This document shows positions 1-8,691 of a stretch of 35,035 nt of DNA, in pieces. Numbering within the stretch: position 1 is the first letter of the stretch; every line of letters begins with the position of its first letter. The stretch lies in contig JAJCXQ010000710.1 in the NCBI GenBank assembly GCA_029263355.1, positions 1 through 35,035 of the forward strand, read 5' to 3'. Below the pieces are notes generated by a model, which was given only the letters and a program-made list of their open reading frames with translations, was not told the DNA's origin and did no database searches. The stretch comes from Acidobacteriota bacterium (lineage in GTDB: Bacteria > Acidobacteriota > Thermoanaerobaculia > Multivoradales > J023). The position numbers were made by a program, and so were the translations under genes.

Positions 1-2914
1 ATTCCCGATAGTTGGCGATACCTTCAGCCGCTGCTCCACCGTTGTCGTCGTGTCCGAGGATCTCAGCTTGACGTAGGCCAAAATTGCGCTCGACCCCAAG
101 GTCCAAGATACTCGGATCCCACCACACCACTTGATGATCGCCGGCCAGCGGCTGGTGGAGCCCGGGGCGTACCGATGGATGTAACGAACCCGCCATGGTT
201 TGGGGACTTTCGAGCACCGTGCTCGAACCCCGGACGGGAGGGCAGCCGGGAGCCACCTTGGCGGCCTGGTAGGCATCCCGTGGCGGGTAAATCACCGGAT
301 TGAGTGGGCTCAGCCAGCCACCCTCCCAGGGCTCGGTACCGACCCCCGGGACCACCAGAAGATCCTTCGCCCGGGTCGCGGCCACATAGGCCAGGCGGAC
401 CCCTTCCGCCTGGTCACGGGTATGCTCGAGCTCGGAGTGATCCTGGAGCTCCCAGGGGGACAGCCCCAACAGCTTTGACGCGCTGAGCCCTTGGCTGGCG
501 TCGAGATAAAGGCCGGGCTCGGGACGAGCGATGTTGGCGGTGAGATCCGCCAGCACCACAACGGGAAACTCCAGACCCTTGGCGGCGTGGGCGGTCATCA
601 GCCGGACGCCGTCGGCGCCTTCTTCCAACACCGGAGAATAACTCGATCTGGGGCGCTCAGATTCAGCGTCCAGGTGTTCAACGAAACCGCGGAACGACAG
701 GCCACCGCGAACCTCGAAGCTGCGCGCCAGGTCGCAGACCCGCTCGATGTTGGCGAGCACTTGATGGCCCGCCGGTCGCAGGGCAAAGCCGGCATGGGCC
801 CGGGTATGTTCAAGCAGTCGACGAACGGTGTCGGTAATCGGCACATAGTTGCGCTGACGATGGAGCTCGGCCAACAGATCGAGTGCTTCGCTGATCGGTT
901 GGAAATCGCTGAGGTCGTCCCCCGCCTGGCGTGCGAACGGACGCACCGCGAAAGGGTGGAGCTTCCAGTCTTGCACCCGGTAGCGCAGCAGCACATTGTC
1001 GGAGATGGCGAACAGATCGCCGCGCAGCGTGGAGTAAACTGCCAGCCGATCGTCCGGCCACTCGACCGCGGTCAACGCCGCCCGCAGGGTTTCGACCTCT
1101 TCGCGTTGATGAAAGGAACGGCCACCTACCAGCACATGGGGAACGCCCCGCGCCTCGAGGGCTCCAACGTAGCCGTTGGTGATGTCGCCACCCCAGGACA
1201 TGAAACGGCGAAAGAGCAGCGCGATGTGTCGCGGAGCAATAGCGATTCGTCGCTCGCGATCATCGGGGTCCTGCACCGTCCATCCGCTGTCATGCAGCAG
1301 CCAGGCGATGAAGGCGGCCGTGGTGTCTGGCAAACATGCTTCGATCCGGGTTTTGGTGACCCTGGAGTAACCGAAGGGCGCCGGCGCCGGCACCACCACC
1401 AGTGACGGCTGTTCCGTCGGGGTTTCGCGATGGGGGTGCAGCGGGATGTAGTCGGGCTGGCCGCTGTTCAAGTCACCGGTCATGTGTCTGGCGAAGGCGG
1501 CGTTGACCGCATGTTGTAGGGCGCTCACCGAGCGATAACTGCGCTGTAACTGCACCATGGCGACGGCGCCGTTTTCGGTCAACTGCCGTTTGACGTCCTG
1601 ATAAAGCAATACATCCGCTCGCCGGAAGCGGTAGATCGACTGTTTTGGATCGCCGACCAGGAACAGTTTTCCGGGCTGCGGCTGGGCCTGGCGCCAGTCG
1701 GTCTGCTCCGGATCGTCAGCGGCGAGCAGCAGCAGGATCTCGGCTTGCAACGGATCGGTATCCTGGAACTCGTCCACAAAGAGGTGCGAGAACCGGGTCT
1801 GCAACTCGTGGCGGATGGTGTCGTCGCCGCGGATCAGATCACGAGCGCGTAACAAGAGATCGAGAAAATCGAGCTGGCCGGCGCGTCGCTTGAGCTCCTC
1901 GTAGTCGACGATCACCTCTCGCAACTCGACCTGCAGTAGAGCCGCCAAGTCAGCGTCGGCTTGACGCTTGAAGGCCTCGAGGGCGCCGAGGACCGCCTGC
2001 CGGATCTTCAGCGCCTGCTCGCGGGGCATGTTGGCCGCAAACCATTGACCGCGGCCCTTCCAGTTGCGATTGCGGTGCAGCTGGTAGTAGAGCTCCACCA
2101 TCTGGGCTTCGAGCTCGTCGTAGTCCCGTTCGGCGACCGTCTCAGTGCGACGGACCCAAGTCGCCAAGTCAGCGGCGGGTTCGAGTGACCGCCGCAGGTA
2201 GTCGTGGCGATTGCGGCATTGCTCACAGAGCTCGGCAAGCTCGTCGACCCCCTCGAGCAAGGTGTCGATCGCGGCTTCACGTTCGAAGGGTCGACGTTGC
2301 CAAGGGGCTGTGAAGTCGCGCCAGTCGACCAGGCTGCGACCTGCTTCACGCAGTCGATCGAGAGGGGTCGAGTTGTCGAAACTGCGGCCCCTCGCCAGTC
2401 GGCTCAAGGCGCGTCGCAGGCCGGTGGGCATCTGATCGAGTTTGCGTTCGATCCAGTTTTGGAAGGCGCGATCGTAAAGCTGGGCCGAGGCCTGCTCGTC
2501 CACCTCTTCGAAGGCCGGGTCGATACGAGCCTCAACCGGACGTTCGCGCAGAATCTCGGCGCAGAAGGAGTGGATGGTGCCAACATGCGCTTCTTCGAGC
2601 CGCGCCAAGGCGTTCTCGAGATGGTTGCGGGTGGCCTCGTCGTCGGTGGCGCCGCGCGCCTTGTCGAGCTCTTGACGTAAGCGCAGCTTGAGCTCACCCG
2701 CCGCCTTGCGGGTGAAGGTCACCGCCACGATGCGATCGATGGTGGTGGCGCCGCTGCCCAGGATCGCCACCAGCCGATCGACCAATACGGTGGTTTTTCC
2801 GGTCCCGGCGGCGGCCTCCACCAGCAAGCTCTCGGCGAGGGAGGTGCGGATACGCTGTCGCGCCGCCTCGTCGTCGAGCGCGTCGGTTTCTTGGCCCTGC
2901 GCGTCGCGGGTCAT
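1..2914 (-). CDS. addA: AddA-type UvrD/RecB-like helicase subunit, 3' end outside window
   Basis: Superfamily 1 DNA helicase subunit of an AddAB-type helicase-nuclease, which unwinds and resects double-strand breaks for RecA recombination. The frame starts with an ATG (MTRDAQGQE) at 2914 and stays open to the left edge, about 971 codons; the C-terminal end, where AddA carries its nuclease domain, is not in the window. Visible motifs: Walker A AAAGTGKTT (about residues 30-38), TFTRKAAGEL (motif Ia), VDEFQDTDP (motif II, about 378), VGDPKQSIYRF (motif III, about 418), TAHAAKGLEFPVV (motif V) and AYVAATRAKDLLVV (motif VI, about 843). Its start overlaps the stop of the AddB-like gene by 4 bp, so the two are translationally coupled. 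A plain UvrD paralogue is less likely because of the partner gene. Confidence 0.9.
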   Translation of the reverse strand, partial: MTRDAQGQETDALDDEAARQRIRTSLAESLLVEAAAGTGKTTVLVDRLVAILGSGATTIDRIVAVTFTRKAAGELKLRLRQELDKARGATDDEATRNHLENALARLEEAHVGTIHSFCAEILRERPVEARIDPAFEEVDEQASAQLYDRAFQNWIERKLDQMPTGLRRALSRLARGRSFDNSTPLDRLREAGRSLVDWRDFTAPWQRRPFEREAAIDTLLEGVDELAELCEQCRNRHDYLRRSLEPAADLATWVRRTETVAERDYDELEAQMVELYYQLHRNRNWKGRGQWFAANMPREQALKIRQAVLGALEAFKRQADADLAALLQVELREVIVDYEELKRRAGQLDFLDLLLRARDLIRGDDTIRHELQTRFSHLFVDEFQDTDPLQAEILLLLAADDPEQTDWRQAQPQPGKLFLVGDPKQSIYRFRRADVLLYQDVKRQLTENGAVAMVQLQRSYRSVSALQHAVNAAFARHMTGDLNSGQPDYIPLHPHRETPTEQPSLVVVPAPAPFGYSRVTKTRIEACLPDTTAAFIAWLLHDSGWTVQDPDDRERRIAIAPRHIALLFRRFMSWGGDITNGYVGALEARGVPHVLVGGRSFHQREEVETLRAALTAVEWPDDRLAVYSTLRGDLFAISDNVLLRYRVQDWKLHPFAVRPFARQAGDDLSDFQPISEALDLLAELHRQRNYVPITDTVRRLLEHTRAHAGFALRPAGHQVLANIERVCDLARSFEVRGGLSFRGFVEHLDAESERPRSSYSPVLEEGADGVRLMTAHAAKGLEFPVVVLADLTANIARPEPGLYLDASQGLSASKLLGLSPWELQDHSELEHTRDQAEGVRLAYVAATRAKDLLVVPGVGTEPWEGGWLSPLNPVIYPPRDAYQAAKVAPGCPPVRGSSTVLESPQTMAGSLHPSVRPGLHQPLAGDHQVVWWDPSILDLGVERNFGLRQAEILGHDDNGGAAAEGIANYRE

Positions 2915-5900
2915 GGTAGCTCTCGCAGGCGGCTCAAGGACACTAGCCGTTGTGGATGTTTGCGTCGGATCCGGGCCTCGACGTTGGGGCCACAGACCTG
3001 CCGATAGTCACACCATTTACATTCCCCGCTGTCGGGAGCGGCGGGGAAGAAGCCCTTCTCGACCGCACGATCAACCTCGTCGAGAACCTGGCCCGCAGCG
3101 CGACGAGCGTCGTCGTCGAGGGCAACCTCTTGGGTCGAGTAACGACCCCGCCGAGTGCAAAACGACAGACGACCGGATTCGACCTTGGTTCCCAACAGCT
3201 GTTCCGCGGCCAGGGCATAAAGCACGGGTTGTAGGGTCTTACCGCCGCCGACGATGAGCCGCTTGAGATCCGGGCTCTTGCCGGTCTTGTGATCCGTGAC
3301 CCGCAGGAGTGGACGGTCCGGGTCTTCTTCCACCAAGTCGATAGCGCCGCGCAGCAGCCGGCCTCCTAACACCTGGGCTTGTTCGAAGGGCTCGTCGTTG
3401 AGTCGCATGTCGGCAGGAATGTTGTCGGTTGTTCTGCCTCGCCCCAGCCCGAAGGCCATCTCGAATCGTGCCGGGCGCCAAGTCTCCTGGGCCGCGATCC
3501 GGCTTCGAATCCAGCCTCTGAGGTCGGTGTGGATATCTTCGATACCGCTGCGCCAAATGCGGTCGATCGCCGGCGCCAGGTCTTCGCGGTAACGCTCGGC
3601 GACCCGTTCGACGATGCCATCGAGGAGCGAATTGACCGCGTGTTCTGAGCTCTCTTCGAGGCTGAGGAGGCTGTTCTTTTCGAGCTCCTGAAACAGCTCG
3701 AATTGGATCTGGTGAAAGAGACTGCCGCGGGTCAAGGGGTCGATTTGCTCGAGGCGGACGGCAGCGTCCCGAGGTCTCAGGCCATGGATGGAGTAGAGCA
3801 AGAACCTGAAGGGGCAGGCGGCAAAACGCTGCAAGGCGGTGGGTGAATAGCCGCGTTGGTCGAGTCGGTAGTGAGCGAGGCCGGCGAGAGTCTCCGCGTC
3901 CGGGTCGACGACACCGTCCGCTGCTGAGACCCCCGGGCGCCAGCGCCGCCAGCGGGCGCGCAGGGAACGGGTCAAATGTTCGTTGGCGTCGAGCAGGAAG
4001 CGGCCGCGGCCAGGCGCGACGGTGGTTTCGTCGCGCAGCAGCGGCTCGAGCATCGACAGGTCATATTCAGCATCGTCGATCGCCGTTGTCGCGTCGCGGG
4101 GCGCCGGCCAGCCGAGCAACGACTCGGAGCCCGCCGCTGCCCTCGCTTCCAGACGCCTGAGATCAGGCAGTTGTCCTTCCGCTGCCCGCAGCAGGTCGAG
4201 GGCGTAAAACGAAGGCACCCGGGCTCGACCCTGCAGCACGTCGAGGTTGGGGTAGGAGACGATAAGTCGCGAGCGGGCGGCCCCGGCGGCGATGCGCAGC
4301 AGCAGACGTTCACCGGCGATACGTTCCTTCTGAGTAGGGAGCGCTGCGGTGAGACGCCGTCGGTAGTTGTCGAGCAGCAGCGGGTCCTCCAGTGCTCGGC
4401 GCGGGAAGATACCTTCTGCGAGCCCGGGTAAGAAGACCGCCTCGAAGCAACGGCCCCGGGCTTCGTCCACGGTGGCGACAAACACCCGGCCATAACGTCG
4501 CGCCGGGGGTTCGAGACGCAGCGCAGCCAGGCGCTCGCCGAGTACGCGGCGGACTTCGTCGAGGGCCACCGGTCCGACCCGGTCCATCGGCCGCAACTCG
4601 GCAAGAACCGTCAGCACCCTTTCCGGGTGGCGCAGAACCAGGGTTGCAAGGTCCTCGAGGGCTCCCAGCCACTCGCCCCACAGTGCCTCGCTGGGCAGTT
4701 CGGCCAACGTCTCGATCACCGGCAGCGCAAAATGCTCGAGGTGGGCGAGGCGTTCGGCCTGCGTCTTCAGGTGGGTTTCACGGGCCGACTCCTCGCCTGC
4801 CAAGCCTCGCAATTGCAGACGGATCTCGGCCTGCAGACCGCCGAGCCGCTGGCGCCAGCGCTCGATGCCGCCGTAGACGCGTGCGTCGACCAGCAAGCGC
4901 TCCCAGCCGCGAGGGGTCCGCAACGTACCCGCAATCACCGGTGTGTCGTCGATGCCATCACTGTCTGCCGGGCCATCACTGTCTGTCGGCTTCTCGGCTG
5001 TCGGCATCTCGGCTGCCGGTATCTCGGCGCCGGGCGCCTCAGTGTCAGGTCGCAAAGCCTTGGCCATCTCGGGCTCGAGAAACGTCTTGAACACCAGTTG
5101 ATCGCCGGCTGGCGCCACCCACGGCACCTCCACCGCGGTGGGAGCTCCGGCGCCATCGAGCTCGGGAACCTGACCGAGAGAGAGGTACTCGGCGAAGCGT
5201 GACGCGGAAAGCCCTTCCGACGCGCAGTCGAGCAACGCGAGCAACGCCCGGCCTGCGGGATGTGGCCGGCGGGTGCCGCGGCTAAAGTACGCCGGTATCT
5301 CGGCTCGGCGTAACGCTTCCTCCACCAGCGGTAGATAGGAATAGGGATCACGCAGCAGGATAGCTACTTGATCAAAACCGAGACCTTGATGCCCTGCACC
5401 GGGCTCGCTCTGTCTGCCGGCCAGGGCTTGGATCCGACGTGCGATCTCCACGCACTCGCGCCCCTCACCCGCCGCCGACAGAAATGTGAAGCTGGGATCG
5501 TCCACCGTCGTTTCGGTTGACGGTTCTGTGGGCTCCGTGGAGCCCGTCCGGGGATCTGCGTCGCGACCTGACGGTGACAGGGTGTCAGACAGAGAAGGAG
5601 TGTCTGACGGAGACAGGGTGTCTGACGGAGACAGGGTGTCTGACGGAGATAGGGTGTCTGACGGAGATGCAGTGTCAGGCAGTGCCGCGAAGACCCGTCG
5701 TCGCAGCCGATCCAGCTTGCCGATGGATGAGGCAGCTGCGCCTTCGACGTCTTCAGCGTCGGTACCGAAAATCTCTTCTAAGGCTCGGCGTCCTTCCCCA
5801 TCACCTTGCACAAGTGTGGCGAGCGCTGTCGGCGCCCGTCGGATCAGCTCGCTCAGGAACCGACGCTCGACGATCGGGGCTGCAGCAGGATCGAGCAGCA

Positions 5901-6474
5901 GTACCGGCAGACTAATCAACAGATGTTTGCCGAGCTCAACCTCGGCGCGCGCCAATTCGAGCTGAACCGCAGGATCCGCCAGCGACGAGGCCGCGAGCTC
6001 ACCTTCGTAACGTTCCAGCAAGCGTGCGATGTCGCGCCCCGGTGGCCCGGTTGCGGCGACGGTGTCACCTACGATGCCATGGGCCCGCAGCTCCCGAAGG
6101 GTTGTCGCCAAAGCGCGGGCCATACCCGGCGCCTCGGCTACCGGCTCGAAGTAGGTCAGCTCACCGTCGGCGGCGCACAGCGAGATCACCCGTGCCGCCA
6201 GCGCCTCGATGCCGAGGCCACTGACCGGTCCGAGGCCGGCTGTGGCCATACGTGGTGTCGCCAGCTCTGCCGCCAGCTGTGTAGGCGTCGCCCGATGGAC
6301 GCCAAAAACGCCGGTGCCGGCGGCGCAGACTTCCCGTAGCAGGTCGTCTGCGGCGCCTCGGTGAGGCGCCAACACCAGGATCTCTGAGTCTGTCGTGAGA
6401 GTCTCGACAAGCCAGCGCCGCGCGATGGTCAGGCGGTCTTCAGCGCTCGAGGCAGTGACGATGCGATGGAGCAT
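2911..6474 (-). CDS. addB: AddB-like Fe-S PD-(D/E)XK nuclease subunit
   Basis: 1187-residue partner of the downstream helicase; predicted to process broken DNA ends with it. The C-terminal nuclease domain shows D1046 (GAIDLVEED), D1061-H-K1063 (RVTDHKTG) and Q1082-x3-Y1086, the PD-(D/E)XK plus QxxxY pattern. Four cysteines fit the AddB iron-sulphur cluster: one in AACPFRF near residue 890, then C1152-x2-C1155-x5-C1161 at the C-terminus. The N-terminal helicase-like half has no Walker A motif, unlike Bacillus AddB, so it is probably ATP-inert and closer to a RecC/AddB-like scaffold. Two low-complexity linkers, rich in S-D-T-L-P and in P-A-E/D-S, interrupt the middle. First gene of the operon; the start at 6474 has no strong ribosome site. 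Confidence 0.85.
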   Translation of the reverse strand: MLHRIVTASSAEDRLTIARRWLVETLTTDSEILVLAPHRGAADDLLREVCAAGTGVFGVHRATPTQLAAELATPRMATAGLGPVSGLGIEALAARVISLCAADGELTYFEPVAEAPGMARALATTLRELRAHGIVGDTVAATGPPGRDIARLLERYEGELAASSLADPAVQLELARAEVELGKHLLISLPVLLLDPAAAPIVERRFLSELIRRAPTALATLVQGDGEGRRALEEIFGTDAEDVEGAAASSIGKLDRLRRRVFAALPDTASPSDTLSPSDTLSPSDTLSPSDTPSLSDTLSPSGRDADPRTGSTEPTEPSTETTVDDPSFTFLSAAGEGRECVEIARRIQALAGRQSEPGAGHQGLGFDQVAILLRDPYSYLPLVEEALRRAEIPAYFSRGTRRPHPAGRALLALLDCASEGLSASRFAEYLSLGQVPELDGAGAPTAVEVPWVAPAGDQLVFKTFLEPEMAKALRPDTEAPGAEIPAAEMPTAEKPTDSDGPADSDGIDDTPVIAGTLRTPRGWERLLVDARVYGGIERWRQRLGGLQAEIRLQLRGLAGEESARETHLKTQAERLAHLEHFALPVIETLAELPSEALWGEWLGALEDLATLVLRHPERVLTVLAELRPMDRVGPVALDEVRRVLGERLAALRLEPPARRYGRVFVATVDEARGRCFEAVFLPGLAEGIFPRRALEDPLLLDNYRRRLTAALPTQKERIAGERLLLRIAAGAARSRLIVSYPNLDVLQGRARVPSFYALDLLRAAEGQLPDLRRLEARAAAGSESLLGWPAPRDATTAIDDAEYDLSMLEPLLRDETTVAPGRGRFLLDANEHLTRSLRARWRRWRPGVSAADGVVDPDAETLAGLAHYRLDQRGYSPTALQRFAACPFRFLLYSIHGLRPRDAAVRLEQIDPLTRGSLFHQIQFELFQELEKNSLLSLEESSEHAVNSLLDGIVERVAERYREDLAPAIDRIWRSGIEDIHTDLRGWIRSRIAAQETWRPARFEMAFGLGRGRTTDNIPADMRLNDEPFEQAQVLGGRLLRGAIDLVEEDPDRPLLRVTDHKTGKSPDLKRLIVGGGKTLQPVLYALAAEQLLGTKVESGRLSFCTRRGRYSTQEVALDDDARRAAGQVLDEVDRAVEKGFFPAAPDSGECKWCDYRQVCGPNVEARIRRKHPQRLVSLSRLRELP
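4954..5034. repeat. Second in-frame microrepeat inside addB
   Basis: Two 18-bp units (GCCATCACTGTCTGYCGG at 4954 and 4972) followed by three 15-bp units based on ATCTCGGCTGYCGG (4990-5034). They encode an acidic, Pro/Ala-rich linker (E-I-P-A-A-E-M-P-T-A-E-K-P then D-S-D-G repeats). Shows that two separate inter-domain linkers of this protein have grown by slippage. Confidence 0.75.
5565..5679. repeat. 18-bp tandem repeat inside addB
   Basis: About five consecutive 18-bp units of the form TGTCTGACGGAGACAGGG (units at 5583, 5601, 5619, 5637, 5655) with flanking partial copies. On the minus strand they encode repeated six-residue S-D-T-L-S-P blocks, around residues 265-300 of the AddB-like protein. 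The reading frame is kept because 18 is a multiple of three. Likely a flexible, length-variable linker. Confidence 0.9.
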
Positions 6475-6528
6475 GAGCTCGGCGAAGGAAGATCAATATA
6501 GTTTGAGCGTCAATTGTGTTGACCTACG

Positions 6529-6618
6529 ATTGCAACATTATCTGCCGCATCTGGCAAGCCGGCTAGGATAGCTATTTTGATTCTGGAGAGACTATTGTTT
6601 TGCCCAGGGGCTAGAGAG
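6529..6618 (+). pseudogene. Decayed 30-codon copy of the following secreted-protein gene
   Basis: This intergenic stretch aligns without gaps to 6909-6998 of the next gene. Its reading would be D-C-N-I-I-C-R-I-W-Q-A-G-stop-D-S-Y-F-D-S-G-E-T-I-V-L-P-R-G-stop, against D-C-N-I-I-Y-R-I-W-Q-D-G-Q-N-S-Y-F-E-Y-G-E-T-I-V-L-P-K-G-Q in the intact gene. Two glutamine codons have become TAG. Similarity is not evident beyond about 6618 or before 6517. It is the leftover of a tandem duplication or of a lost paralogue. Confidence 0.8.
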
Positions 6619-6833
6619 CGGGCTTTCATGGCCCCAATCACCATCTGCCGGCCACAGTCTCTCTACGATGGCGGGATCGGGCCGTGCTGTGCTGTTGGGC
6701 GTTGAAGAGGCGCTTACGCTGCAGGATGACCAAGAATTCGGCGAGAAAAGTAATTCTGCCCGAGCGTGAATTGTACGCGAGGACAGTATTAGAATGATGT
6801 CTCGCAGAGAATTCAGATTACAGGAGGTTGATC

Positions 6834-7781
6834 GTGATCGAGTTTCCTTACAAATCTATCGTCTTCGCTCTTCTGGTTGTCCTTGCCGGGCAGCCCGTGG
6901 TGGCCGAAGATTGCAACATCATCTACCGCATCTGGCAAGACGGGCAAAATAGCTATTTCGAGTATGGAGAGACTATTGTCTTGCCCAAGGGGCAGAAAGC
7001 AGATCTCTACATTCATCTCGAGAATAAGGGTAAGGACCCTTATAGCACTCTGGCCGCGATCGGTGCACCGTCGGACTTCATTCGAAGCACCCATCAGGCC
7101 AAGGATGTCGCCCGCGTATTGCGACTGGGTGACCACGATCCGCGCAAGGGCAAGATGTCCTTCGAGACCCATGCCGTCGGCAAGACGGGCCTTGGATACC
7201 GCATCACCGAGGTGGTGAGGCCTGGGCGACTGGACGATATCCCGGCGAATTGCCGTTCCGGCCAGGTCCACATCACGGTTGCTGAGCAGACTCCATTGGT
7301 GGCTCCGCCACCGGCTGCGGGCTCGATGAACGAGGCAGCACAGCAGCTGATCGTGGATCTGTTCAAGGGTATTTTGCGGCGAAGTGCAGCGGAAGTTGGG
7401 GACTATCCCAACGATTGGTTTGATCGCGTCGAGCGTGAAGGGTTACGGGGCCTCATTTTTGTCGCCGAGACCATGGCTTCGTCCACCGAGTTTCGTGATG
7501 CAGCTCTCGCCCGCACTCGTAAGACCCTTCCGAATTCCAGCGGCACGCTTCCAGGCACCGTGCAGGTGCTCGAGGATCATTTGTTGACCAGTATCATGGA
7601 AGACCTCTACGGCGGGGCTCGGCTCGATGCTCCCAATCATCGTCTGCTGGCCAACAATCTCTCCAATTGCCTCGCCGGTCGGGGCGGCGCCGACGCTTGC
7701 CGTCGTTTTGGCCGTGATCTGTTGAGTCAACGACAGTACTTCGAAAACAACCGCGAATTGTTGCAGCATTGGCAGCGTTAG
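6834..7781 (+). CDS. Secreted protein of unknown function with DUF4214-like C-terminal part
   Basis: I do not recognise a named family. The protein (315 residues) begins with a signal peptide (hydrophobic SIVFALLVVLAGQPVVA, cleavage before EDC). The first third looks like a beta-rich surface domain (DSYFEYGETIVLP-like strands); a Pro/Ala linker (VAPPPAAGS) follows; the last ~150 residues are helical, with a stretch DWFDRVEREGLRGLIF then SSTEFRDAAL that resembles the DUF4214 pattern. The GTG at 6834 is preferred because AGGAGG at 6822-6827 lies 6 nt upstream; the TTG at 6828 directly abuts it. A decayed copy of its N-terminal codons lies just upstream. A hairpin terminator follows 19 bp after the stop. 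Export suggests an envelope or extracellular role; nothing more can be said. Confidence 0.75.
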   Translation: MIEFPYKSIVFALLVVLAGQPVVAEDCNIIYRIWQDGQNSYFEYGETIVLPKGQKADLYIHLENKGKDPYSTLAAIGAPSDFIRSTHQAKDVARVLRLGDHDPRKGKMSFETHAVGKTGLGYRITEVVRPGRLDDIPANCRSGQVHITVAEQTPLVAPPPAAGSMNEAAQQLIVDLFKGILRRSAAEVGDYPNDWFDRVEREGLRGLIFVAETMASSTEFRDAALARTRKTLPNSSGTLPGTVQVLEDHLLTSIMEDLYGGARLDAPNHRLLANNLSNCLAGRGGADACRRFGRDLLSQRQYFENNRELLQHWQR

Positions 7782-7800
7782 ATAGCGGCCGACTGCTTAA

Positions 7801-7822
7801 GCCACGGGTTTCGACCCGTGGC
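7801..7822 (+). terminator. Hairpin terminator between the secreted-protein gene and queC
   Basis: Perfect 9-bp stem GCCACGGGT / ACCCGTGGC closed by a TTCG tetraloop, 19 bp after the upstream stop. The T-tract is poor (TGGTTTCG), so it may be a weak or factor-assisted terminator. Confidence 0.7.
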
Positions 7823-7931
7823 TGGTTTCGCAGGTGCGTGGTGCGTTCGAGGCGATCGGATGGCCGATCTGATTCAGGGTCATCAGACTGATGGTGTTGA
7901 TGAGACTAAAACGTCACCATCGCGAGCCGAT

Positions 7932-8636
7932 ATGGACATAGAGACGCAACGCAGGTGTGTCGTTTTGTTGAGCGGCGGCTTGGATTCGACAACAACTTTG
8001 GCGATCGCCAAGAGTCAGGGCTTCGACGTCTACGCCATGACCTTTCGCTACGGCCAACGGCACGAGGCCGAGCTCGAGGCTGCCCGTAACGTCGCCAGCC
8101 ACTTCGAGGTGTGTCAGCACATCGTGGTGGAGATGGATCTCCGGCAGTTCGGCGGCTCGGCGTTGACCGGCGATCTCGAGGTCCCCAAAGGGCGCTCGGA
8201 GGAAGAGATGGCAGAGGCGATTCCGGTCACCTACGTGCCCGCCCGCAACACCATCTTCCTATCCTACGCCTTGGCATGGGCTGAAGTGCTGAACTCAGCT
8301 GACATTTTCATCGGCGTCAACTCGGTGGACTACAGCGGCTACCCGGATTGCCGTCCCGAGTACATCGCGGCATATCAGCAGATGGCCGAGCTCGCGACGC
8401 GTCGAGGCGTTGAAGGGGACCAGGGGCTGACGATTCACACTCCGCTGAGCGCTCTCACCAAGGGCGAGATCGTCCGTTGGGGATTACAACTCGGCGTCGA
8501 CTACAGCCAGACGTCTACCTGTTATGACCCTTCATCGTCGGGCGCCGCCTGTGGCGAGTGTGACGCTTGCCTGCTGAGACTCAGGGGATTTGCTGATAAC
8601 GGGCTGCAAGATCCTGCACCCTACCAAGCTCAGTGA
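7932..8636 (+). CDS. queC: 7-cyano-7-deazaguanine synthase QueC
   Basis: ATP-dependent conversion of 7-carboxy-7-deazaguanine to preQ0 (7-cyano-7-deazaguanine), a cytosolic step towards queuosine in tRNA. The protein (234 residues) shows the PP-loop SGGLDSTT (residues 14-21), the conserved [11 protein letters not shown] segment, [31 protein letters not shown] and four zinc-binding cysteines C197, C207, C210 and C213 (TCYDP then CGECDAC). The ATG at 7932 gives the usual family N-terminus; an in-frame GTG at 7818 lies inside the terminator hairpin and is unlikely, while an ATG at 7860 is possible. No queD, queE or queF is nearby, so the pathway is dispersed. Convergent with the permease gene. 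Confidence 0.95.
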   Translation: MDIETQRRCVVLLSGGLDSTTTLAIAKSQGFDVYAMTFRYGQRHEAELEAARNVASHFEVCQHIVVEMDLRQFGGSALTGDLEVPKGRSEEEMAEAIPVTYVPARNTIFLSYALAWAEVLNSADIFIGVNSVDYSGYPDCRPEYIAAYQQMAELATRRGVEGDQGLTIHTPLSALTKGEIVRWGLQLGVDYSQTSTCYDPSSSGAACGECDACLLRLRGFADNGLQDPAPYQAQ

Positions 8637-8691
8637 GCGTCTCGCGCGGCCCTCCGTCGAAGCGAAGTTCTGAATCGCAGCTCTGCACGGT

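Noticed and set aside
491..1405. 304-codon plus-strand open frame
   Set aside because: It lies antisense to the helicase gene, whose motifs are all on the minus strand; the plus-strand product has no recognisable domain.
5486..5965. Plus-strand frame rich in S-D-G repeats
   Set aside because: Antisense shadow of the 18-bp coding repeats of the AddB-like gene.
7818..7931. Upstream extension of QueC to a GTG at 7818
   Set aside because: It begins inside the arm of a perfect terminator hairpin and adds 38 residues absent from the family.
8637..8691. Possible element between queC and the permease gene
   Set aside because: 55-bp convergent gap without a convincing hairpin or motif.
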